Source of the DNA: Candidatus Methanomethylicaceae archaeon
GTDB taxonomy: Archaea > Thermoproteota > Methanomethylicia > Methanomethylicales > Methanomethylicaceae
NCBI GenBank assembly: GCA_025057955.1
Contig: JANXER010000011.1
Coordinates: 1 to 40,884, forward strand
Length of the DNA: 40,884 nucleotides
Direction of reading: 5' to 3'
Shown one piece after another: positions 33,246-39,392 of the stretch; within the stretch, counting starts at the first letter, position 1; every line of letters starts with the position of its first letter. The notes below the pieces were generated by a model. That model saw only the letters and a program-made list of their open reading frames with translations. It ran no database searches and was not told the origin of the DNA. The translations under genes were made by a program, and so were the position numbers.

Positions 33246-34465
33246 ATTTCTTCTATCCTCTTGGCTATTTTCTCCCATGTGAACTCAGAGAGCACTCTTT
33301 TTCTTCCATTTTCACCCAATCTACGCATATGACTTTCATCCCTTAATATCATTTTTATTGCCATAGCAATATCATATGGATCGTATGGATTAATGTGATA
33401 ACCTGTCTGATCTGGCCCTGCAGATACTACGGATTCCCTCATTCCACTTACTCCTCTTGCACCAACTACCACGGGCTTCTTCATTGACATAGCTTCTAAA
33501 GCAACTATTCCAAAGGGCTCATAAAGGCTTGGAAATACTGCTAAATCACAAGCAGCATAATGAGCTATTCTCTCCTCTTCAGGCAACATATTAAAATTGA
33601 AAATAATTCTATTCGATATTCCCAATCTCTCACTAAGCCTCATTAGTTCTCCTTCCATTTCGCCCTTTCCAACAATTACTAGCTTTACGTTTGGAAACTC
33701 AGAAATAACATGAGGCATGGCAAGTACTAGCTTATCTGGTCCTTTAACTCCAGTCAATCTACCTATGAACAATATCATCTTTTCATTATCAGATATGCCA
33801 TATTTGGTCCTAATTTCTCTTATTTTTTCTCTTGAAACTCTGTCTTGAGAGTATTTATTTGGATCAACTCCATTCCATACTACTTCTATTTTTTCAGTTG
33901 GAAATCCAAGTGCTATGAGCTCATCTTTCATGGCATAGGATACTGTAATTATTTTATCAGCATATGTGGCTGTTTTATGTTCTAAGCTATCTATCAATGG
34001 AGAGCCATCTCCTAAGCTTCTTCCCTTTTCCGTGGAATGTATGTGAAAAACCATTGGAATTTTCAGTGCTTTCTTCAATATAATTCCTGCCATTGCTGAT
34101 AGCCAATCATGAACAGATAGAATATCAAAGCTCTTTTTTTCATTAGGTATTAAATCATTAACGATTTTCGTGCTTACAAGCACATTATATAACCAAAGAT
34201 CTGCAAAAAATCTCATGCCAGGCCCCCATCTTCTTATTTCCTCTGCTACAACATCTGGAAAAATTTCCGATATATCCAAGATTTTCGGTCTATGTACTTC
34301 CACACCACCAATGAGTTCCCTCGTCTTCAAACTTCCATCATTAAGTGTAAAAACAAATATATTATGCTCCATTTTTACTAAATGTCTAGTAAGCTCATAC
34401 ACATAAGTTCCTAGACCACCGATAATTCTCGGCGGAAATTCCCAAGCAAGAATACATATGTTCAT
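33215..34465 (-). CDS. GT4 glycogen/alpha-glucan synthase
   Basis: This 416-residue complete GT-B enzyme has WEFPPRIIGGLGTYVYEL (8-25), SVHDWLSAMAGIIL (117-130), FIGRLTGVKGPDK, and E-x7-E with Glu316 and Glu324 (EPFGIVALE). The N-terminal motifs and length match archaeal glycogen synthases. It is the reverse neighbour of the debranching enzyme and overlaps its end, so the two are a synthesis/degradation couple. The gene may be the fourth of the TlpA-CcdA-thioredoxin transcript, as only 53 bp separate it from the thioredoxin stop. It shares 52 identical bases with the other GT4 gene. Confidence 0.9.
   Translation of the reverse strand: MNICILAWEFPPRIIGGLGTYVYELTRHLVKMEHNIFVFTLNDGSLKTRELIGGVEVHRPKILDISEIFPDVVAEEIRRWGPGMRFFADLWLYNVLVSTKIVNDLIPNEKKSFDILSVHDWLSAMAGIILKKALKIPMVFHIHSTEKGRSLGDGSPLIDSLEHKTATYADKIITVSYAMKDELIALGFPTEKIEVVWNGVDPNKYSQDRVSREKIREIRTKYGISDNEKMILFIGRLTGVKGPDKLVLAMPHVISEFPNVKLVIVGKGEMEGELMRLSERLGISNRIIFNFNMLPEEERIAHYAACDLAVFPSLYEPFGIVALEAMSMKKPVVVGARGVSGMRESVVSAGPDQTGYHINPYDPYDIAMAIKMILRDESHMRRLGENGRKRVLSEFTWEKIAKRIEEIYLSLINLPR
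33495..33546 (-). repeat. 52-bp segment identical to 29627-29678
   Basis: This is the second copy of the shared segment, encoding residues 308-324 of this GT4 enzyme. The match is continuous, in the same orientation and in the same reading frame. Confidence 0.9.
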
Positions 34466-34518
34466 GAATAATAGTTCTATTTAGGGATTTTTAAATTAAA
34501 TGGTATTAGAAAAATCAA

Positions 34519-34890
34519 TTACATATAGGATATTTTACTGCTCTTCTCTAAACATGAATGATGTTTATTTAGCATATCATTAACAATGTTCTCCAGTTCT
34601 CCTTCTGACATGAAGCCTATGAGGTACATTATTGGCCTACCATTGCAGAAAAACATCAATGTAGGAGTTGACATAATCCCCAACCCCTCAGCTAATTCTC
34701 TATTACCATCAGATTCGAATATGTTCATTCTAACAAACTTAACTTTTCCTTCGAATTTCTTTGAAACTCTTTCAAATATTGGAGTAAAAATTCGACACCA
34801 TGGACACAGTTCTTGCCAAAAATATACAAGCGTCAAAATTTTTGATTTTAAAACCTCTTCATTCCAACTTTCCCAATTTACTGATATCAT
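34519..34890 (-). CDS. Thioredoxin-like protein (CPWC)
   Basis: This 123-residue thioredoxin fold has the redox site Cys29-Pro-Trp-Cys32 and the cis-proline in STPTLMFF. The C-terminal tail includes one further cysteine. There is no signal peptide, so it is probably cytoplasmic. It is the last of three redox genes and would supply electrons to CcdA. CPWC differs from the usual CGPC by an extra aromatic and lost glycine, as in some archaeal glutaredoxin/thioredoxin proteins. Confidence 0.88.
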   Translation of the reverse strand: MISVNWESWNEEVLKSKILTLVYFWQELCPWCRIFTPIFERVSKKFEGKVKFVRMNIFESDGNRELAEGLGIMSTPTLMFFCNGRPIMYLIGFMSEGELENIVNDMLNKHHSCLEKSSKISYM

Positions 34891-34922
34891 AAATTTAATC
34901 TATCTTTTTATAAATTTAACAT

Positions 34923-35552
34923 TTACCCATAAAGTGAATAATAAATTAAGTACACTCCAATTATAAATAGCACCATAGCACTCATTCTTTGAATTAACCT
35001 TAGAGATTTCATCAACTTTTTTATAATAAGAGTTTTAGCTTTTGATACTAAAATGGTAGCTATAATTATTGGAATTCCCATTCCTATTGCATAGATTAAG
35101 AAGGCTAGAATTCCATAGATAAATCCAGAGGCAAATGCATAGAATACTATTGAAAGAAATATTGGAGCTGAACAACTTGAGGATACAAGACCATATATCA
35201 TGCCATATATAAATGTTCCAAAAATATCCTTTTTTCTTTGAATTTTCAAATCCCCTAGAGGCAATGAGATCTTAACTTCAAAAACTATTAGGAAGCTCAT
35301 AATAATTATAGCAATACCTGCGATGAGTGGCATATAGGGCATATATGGAGATAATGCCGCGCCTACCATAGATAAAGCAACCCCTATGATTGAGAAGAAT
35401 ATTATTAAACCGAGGATACAAGCAATGGCACTAGGAATAGCTCCTAAACCTAGGCTCATATAAAAAGCTATATAGCCAGGTAGAAGTGGAAAACTACATG
35501 GTGAGAGGGAAGAAAGCATTCCAGCAATGAGTACTAAAATAAAATCGATCAT
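34923..35552 (-). CDS. ccdA: CcdA-type membrane thiol:disulfide transporter
   Basis: This 209-residue, six-helix membrane protein has the paired membrane cysteines of CcdA: Cys19 in SLSPCSFPLLPGY and Cys127 in SSSCSAPIFLS. CcdA moves reducing equivalents from cytoplasmic thioredoxin to exterior thioredoxin-like proteins. Its start follows the TlpA-like stop by two bases and the thioredoxin gene starts 32 bases downstream, so the likely donor and acceptor are encoded on either side. Confidence 0.92.
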   Translation of the reverse strand: MIDFILVLIAGMLSSLSPCSFPLLPGYIAFYMSLGLGAIPSAIACILGLIIFFSIIGVALSMVGAALSPYMPYMPLIAGIAIIIMSFLIVFEVKISLPLGDLKIQRKKDIFGTFIYGMIYGLVSSSCSAPIFLSIVFYAFASGFIYGILAFLIYAIGMGIPIIIATILVSKAKTLIIKKLMKSLRLIQRMSAMVLFIIGVYLIYYSLYG

Positions 35553-35554
35553 TT

Positions 35555-36046
35555 TTATCTCAACAATTTATTAATTTCTTGAATTATTATGGTCGATGAT
35601 GTTATTCCTAAGTGCTCAAATCTTATATTTCCCTCTTTGTCTATGATTACAATTTTAGGAATTGCAGTAACCTTATAGGCGATGGTGAGATTTACTGTAT
35701 CCCTCGCCCAAATCCAAGTTGCATTTGGATATCTTTTAATGAAATCCCTTAATACATCATCACTATCGCGTAGAGGATCTACACTAATGGATATTATGGC
35801 TATTGAATCCCTATATTTTTCCCATACTTCTATTAAATATGGTATTTGTTGTCTGCATAGTACACACTGTGTGGCCATAAACTCCAATATTACTATTTTA
35901 CCTTTGAAGTTACTGAGTCGAAAATAATTTCCATTTATATCCACTAATTGAAAATCTGAAGCTTTTGAAGAGCTTAATATATACCATCCAGTCACAATTA
36001 TAATAAATATTGTAATCATTGATGGAAATAGCCATCTTTTTTTCAT
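35555..36046 (-). CDS. TlpA/ResA-like membrane-anchored thioredoxin
   Basis: This 163-residue protein has one N-terminal membrane anchor (KKRWLFPSMITIFIIIVTGW) and an exterior thioredoxin domain of the AhpC/TSA-Redoxin type. Cys61-Val-Leu-Cys64 is the redox pair and AIPKIVIID holds the cis-proline. ATG at 36046 is preferred: it opens directly on the basic-hydrophobic anchor and lies about 26 bases after a TTTTTAA TATA-like box. An ATG at 36097 would add 17 residues before the anchor. It is expected to receive electrons from CcdA and reduce exterior disulfides. The target is unknown. Confidence 0.86.
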   Translation of the reverse strand: MKKRWLFPSMITIFIIIVTGWYILSSSKASDFQLVDINGNYFRLSNFKGKIVILEFMATQCVLCRQQIPYLIEVWEKYRDSIAIISISVDPLRDSDDVLRDFIKRYPNATWIWARDTVNLTIAYKVTAIPKIVIIDKEGNIRFEHLGITSSTIIIQEINKLLR

Positions 36047-36219
36047 AAAATATCTAGATGAATGAGTACTTAAAAATATAATGTGCCCTACAGCCATATT
36101 AAATAAAAATTATTAAAACTTTGTATTCAAATTCTCAAGCATTCAAGATTTCAAAATTTGAGCTTTTTACATAAAGGAGAAATTACATAAAGAGTTTGAT
36201 GTGAAGGTTTACTGATTAG

Positions 36220-36304
36220 TGCGGGGGGTGGGATTTGAACCCACGAAGGCCTACGCCACAAGGTCCTAAGCCTTGCGCCTTTGACCTGACTTGGCGACCC
36301 CCGC
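36220..36304 (-). tRNA. tRNA-Leu (TAG)
   Basis: This is a class II tRNA of 85 bases with a long variable arm. The acceptor GCGGGGG/CCCCCGC pairs fully. The anticodon stem CAAGG/CCTTG encloses CTTAGGA, giving TAG. The discriminator is A. CCA is not encoded and no intron is seen. Confidence 0.96.
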
Positions 36305-36340
36305 ACCCAAAAAATTGAACGTATAGGGTTTTATTAAACT

Positions 36341-36775
36341 TTAAGTATTATTTTCAACCTCGTCCTTTATTATTTCATAGCTCCACTTAATTTCAGAAAT
36401 TGAAGAGAGCATAGCTGCTATTGGGCATAGCTTAGACATGGCTAAATTAACAACTTTATCCACAACATCATCATCTAAATTCCCCTTCAGCCTAAACTTA
36501 ACATATATTTTATTCAAAATTTTTGGATGTTCTTCTTTAGAAGTACCCTCAAGTTCAGCCTCATAATATACTAGATTTTGATTTCTTGCCTTTAGCATGA
36601 TTACTATCTCTAAACCTACACATCCTCCTAAAGCCATCAAAAATAACTCCATTGGAGTAATTCCAGTTCCAGTTCCTCCATATCTTTTATGAGCTTCCAT
36701 TAATACTTCATGGCCTAAACTATCTCTTCCTATTAATTTTAAATCACCATTCCATATCACTGTTGCTCTAGGCAT
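36341..36775 (-). CDS. OsmC-family peroxide/thiol protein
   Basis: This 144-residue OsmC-like protein has the two family cysteines: Cys52 in LGGCVGLEI and Cys117 in LCPIAAM. GTGITPMELFLMALGGC is the typical central helix entry. OsmC and Ohr proteins reduce organic peroxides through these cysteines, and YhfA-like members have unknown roles. It is transcribed away from tRNA-Leu's side on its own, 28 bases behind an unrecognised gene that may precede it in one transcript. Confidence 0.9.
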   Translation of the reverse strand: MPRATVIWNGDLKLIGRDSLGHEVLMEAHKRYGGTGTGITPMELFLMALGGCVGLEIVIMLKARNQNLVYYEAELEGTSKEEHPKILNKIYVKFRLKGNLDDDVVDKVVNLAMSKLCPIAAMLSSISEIKWSYEIIKDEVENNT

Positions 36776-36803
36776 AGGTAGGATAATTCAATTAGGTAGT
36801 ATT

Positions 36804-37157
36804 TTAATCTTTTTTCAAATTTATTGGTATTTGATCTTTTAGCTTAAATATATTTATGGGTGGACTAAATCTCTCATCATATTTGAAGAAACCTTCCTTT
36901 CCAATTAATATACTCTTAATTTCTTCAAGTGTAGCCTTTTTACAGAAGGAGTCTATTCCACCATGAAGATCGGTATAATCGTCATAAAGATATGGCCTTT
37001 TTGCCTCCTTGACGTCAATGATTCTTGCTCTTCCACTTTTTCCCTGGTTCTCTAAAACCTCCAGCAAAAGCTTTATCTCTCCACCAATGTATGATTTTCT
37101 CCACATTATATATTCGAAGGTTATAATTTCATGGAATATTTCCTCCTTTATGACCAT
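36804..37157 (-). CDS. Unrecognised small protein
   Basis: This 117-residue soluble protein begins MVIKEEIFHEIITFEYIMWR and contains GGEIKLLLEVLE, two lysine-rich stretches and an aromatic region. The start ATG 37157 has GGTGA about five bases upstream, which supports translation. I recognise no family. It lies upstream of the OsmC gene on the same strand, 28 bases away, so it is likely in one operon with it. A 36-bp block just upstream is repeated before the MetV gene. Confidence 0.65.
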   Translation of the reverse strand: MVIKEEIFHEIITFEYIMWRKSYIGGEIKLLLEVLENQGKSGRARIIDVKEAKRPYLYDDYTDLHGGIDSFCKKATLEEIKSILIGKEGFFKYDERFSPPINIFKLKDQIPINLKKD

Positions 37158-37165
37158 TTTATCAC

Positions 37166-37201
37166 CACGATAATTATAAATTAGACTTTTAAATTTACTT
37201 T
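37166..37201. repeat. 36-bp near-identical repeat, copy 1
   Basis: It matches 37756-37791 except for two adjacent mismatched bases (AG versus GA). Both copies lie directly upstream of a gene, but the genes point in opposite directions relative to the repeat. Confidence 0.85.
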
Positions 37202-37490
37202 ATGGATTTATTGATGGTGAAGAAGCAAAGTCATTTTCATCTTCGATAATGCTTTCTCATTCCAAATTTAGCGTTCTTGTTTATAAAGAACCATATCAAT
37301 AGAGACTATATAAATGCCTCTTTGGATAGAAAGGAAATTTTAATAATCCTCAGTAATAAATTAAGTGCTTAGCTTTTTTGCTTTTCATTTGACGTAAGCA
37401 ATTCTTCCAGAATTCTTTGTATGCTCTCATCAAATAATTTAATCTTAAATAAAAAAATAAAATCCTGATTTTTTTTATAAACAAAAAAGC

Positions 37491-37499
37491 TTTTTTAAG
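37491..37499 (+). promoter_or_regulatory. TATA-like box of the 59-residue gene
   Basis: TTTTTTAAG is centred about 23 bases before the ATG at 37518, and no Shine-Dalgarno site precedes it, which fits a leaderless transcript. Confidence 0.5.
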
Positions 37500-37517
37500 A
37501 GCTAACTTATAATAGCT

Positions 37518-37697
37518 ATGGAGGAGAAAGTTTTGAGTGATAAGAAGAAAGAGGAAAAAGGTAAAGCAGAAGCTACTGCTGAGAAGACGGGAGAGATCGT
37601 TGGTAAAGGGTTGAAGAAAGGATTTGAAATAACAAAGAGTCTTGGAAAAGGATTGGCTAAGGGAATAAAAAGCGAAAAAGAAAAGGAAGAGGAATAG
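37518..37697 (+). CDS. 59-residue charged helical protein
   Basis: The protein is MEEKVLSDKKKEEKGKAEAT, then an amphipathic central part with GEIVGKGLKKGFEITKSLGK and GLAKGIK, ending in a KE-rich tail. Almost half the residues are Lys or Glu and there is no cysteine or membrane helix. GxGLxKG repeats give an amphipathic helix with glycine spacing. Coding potential is supported by reading in the first frame after a leaderless-type promoter and by the absence of a stop over the charged composition. A 72-codon minus-strand frame over it is a shadow. I do not recognise a family. Confidence 0.68.
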   Translation: MEEKVLSDKKKEEKGKAEATAEKTGEIVGKGLKKGFEITKSLGKGLAKGIKSEKEKEEE

Positions 37698-37755
37698 CTA
37701 AAAGGATAGCAATAATACATTGCACATTCAGTAGTTTCATGGATTTTTTCCCTTT

Positions 37756-37791
37756 CACGATAATTATAAATTGAACTTTTAAATTTACTTT
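37756..37791. repeat. 36-bp near-identical repeat, copy 2
   Basis: This copy lies 15 bases before the MetV start and contains TTTTAAATT at a TATA-like distance of about 25 bases. It differs from copy 1 by two adjacent bases. Confidence 0.85.
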
Positions 37792-37805
37792 GTAGGTCGA
37801 TTAAA

Positions 37806-38435
37806 TTGATAATAACGAAGCAAAAGCCTAATCTATTGAAGTATGTAGAGAATTACGATAGAATTTTCATAATTGGCTGTGGGGAATGTGCTACTGTTTG
37901 TAAAACAGGAGGAGAGGAGCAAGTTGAAGCTCTTTCCAAAATCTTAGGAGATAGAGTTATAGGAAAAATAGTGATTGAAAGTCCTTGTAATGTTAAGTTT
38001 TTGAAGAAGGATTTAAAACCCTCTTTGTATGAAGGGGCTAAAGCTATATTAGCTCTTTGCTGTGGCATTGGAGCACAGACAATTGCTGAATTTACAAATA
38101 AAGAAATCATAGCTGGATTGGATACGCTATTCATGGGAGAAGTTGGAATGAAGGGAAAATTCTATGAGAAATGTAGAGCTTGTGGTTTATGTATTTTATA
38201 TGAAACTGGTGGAATTTGTCCAATTTCAAGATGTGCAAAAAAGCTTCTAAATGGCCCTTGTGGTGGAATGGTAGATGAAAAATGTGAGGTTAGTAATTAC
38301 TCAAAGGATTGTGCTTGGGTATTAATATATAAAAGGTTAAAAAAACTTGGAAGAGAAAGTGAGCTTGAAAAAATAAGAGAAGCTCGTGATTGGTCAACTA
38401 TATCTCAACCAGGAGAAATAACATTGGGCGATTAA
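37806..38435 (+). CDS. metV: MetV-like zinc/iron-sulfur subunit of methylenetetrahydrofolate reductase
   Basis: This 209-residue protein has the cysteine arrangement of MetV: Cys25-x2-Cys28-x3-Cys32 (CGECATVC), then a central CNVKF and CCGIGAQ segment, and CRACGLC with CPISRC and GPCGG toward the end. MetV pairs with MetF and binds an iron-sulfur cluster and zinc, linking the flavin site to other electron donors. The start is TTG 37806. The MetF start follows by one base, so the two are co-translated. Confidence 0.88.
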   Translation: MIITKQKPNLLKYVENYDRIFIIGCGECATVCKTGGEEQVEALSKILGDRVIGKIVIESPCNVKFLKKDLKPSLYEGAKAILALCCGIGAQTIAEFTNKEIIAGLDTLFMGEVGMKGKFYEKCRACGLCILYETGGICPISRCAKKLLNGPCGGMVDEKCEVSNYSKDCAWVLIYKRLKKLGRESELEKIREARDWSTISQPGEITLGD

Positions 38436-38436
38436 C

Positions 38437-39351
38437 ATGAAAAGAATATTCAGTGATTTTATGAGGGCTCTTAATAACAACTCTTTCGTCTTCACTAGTG
38501 AAATAGAACCAAAGAAGACCGTTAATGTAGAAGGCATTGTAAATATAGCTAAAAAATTGAAAAATTATGTTATAGCATGTAATATTACTGATAATCCAAG
38601 AGCTCATGCTTATATGAATAGCATAATTGCTTCTTATATAATTCAGAAAGAGGCTGGAATGGAAACAATATGCCATATGACGGTAAGAGATAGAAATAGA
38701 TTAGCATTAATCTCTGATATATTAGGGGCATATGTGCTTGGAATAAGGAACATCTTAGCTATAACAGGAGATCATACAACAATGGGTGATAATCCTAGTG
38801 CTCTTCCAGTTTATGATTTAGATTCTACACAATTCATTAAAATGGTGAGAAGGATGATTGACGAAGGGGTGGATTTAGCTGGCAATAAGATTAATGGAGA
38901 GATAAAAATGCATATTGGAGCTGTGGGTAATCCAAATGCCAATCCATTGGAGCCAGAGATTTATAAAGTTAGAAGAAAGATTATGGCTGGCGCAGAGTTT
39001 ATACAAACGCAAATAGTGTTCGATTTAGACAAAGCTAAGAGATTTATAGAAGAAATAAATGCTCCTCCTCCCTATGTACTAATTGGAATTTTTCCCTGTA
39101 ACTCATATAAAATGGCAGATTTCATTGATAAGAAAATCCCTGGTATATCTGTTCCAGCAGAATATAAAGAGGAGCTTAGAAGAGCTGAGGGCTTTAAAGA
39201 TAAAATAAATGAGGTTAATATAGAATACTTCTCTGAAATGATAAAGGAATTGAGAAAAACTACAAGGGCCTCCGGCGTTCATATAATGACAATAAAATAT
39301 GAAGATATAGTTTGTAAAATAATAGAGAATGTTAAGTCTATAATGAATTAA
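38437..39351 (+). CDS. metF: Methylenetetrahydrofolate reductase (MetF)
   Basis: This 304-residue TIM-barrel flavoenzyme begins with FTSEIEPKKTVNVEG (22-36), where Glu is the conserved active-site residue. HMTVRDRNR and ITGDHTTMGDNP are the folate and flavin contact segments, and QTQIVFD lies near the C-terminal half. It converts methylene-tetrahydrofolate to methyl form, or the reverse, in one-carbon or Wood-Ljungdahl metabolism. In archaea with tetrahydromethanopterin the unrelated Mer does this, so a folate-type MetF is notable. MetV precedes it and is its likely partner. Confidence 0.92.
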   Translation: MKRIFSDFMRALNNNSFVFTSEIEPKKTVNVEGIVNIAKKLKNYVIACNITDNPRAHAYMNSIIASYIIQKEAGMETICHMTVRDRNRLALISDILGAYVLGIRNILAITGDHTTMGDNPSALPVYDLDSTQFIKMVRRMIDEGVDLAGNKINGEIKMHIGAVGNPNANPLEPEIYKVRRKIMAGAEFIQTQIVFDLDKAKRFIEEINAPPPYVLIGIFPCNSYKMADFIDKKIPGISVPAEYKEELRRAEGFKDKINEVNIEYFSEMIKELRKTTRASGVHIMTIKYEDIVCKIIENVKSIMN

Positions 39352-39392
39352 CCTTCGATAAAGTTAAATTTAATTCTTGATTAAGATCTACT

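Larger units (their letters stand above)
37158..37517. other. Intergenic stretch of 360 bp
   Basis: It contains the first copy of the 36-bp repeat and the TATA-like box of the following small gene. I see no further gene, RNA or repeat in the middle. Confidence 0.5.

Noticed and set aside
37502-37720. 72-codon minus-strand frame over the 59-residue gene
   Set aside because: It is Ser/Phe/Pro-rich, as expected of a shadow opposite a Lys/Glu-rich gene, and the plus-strand frame has a promoter and sensible composition.
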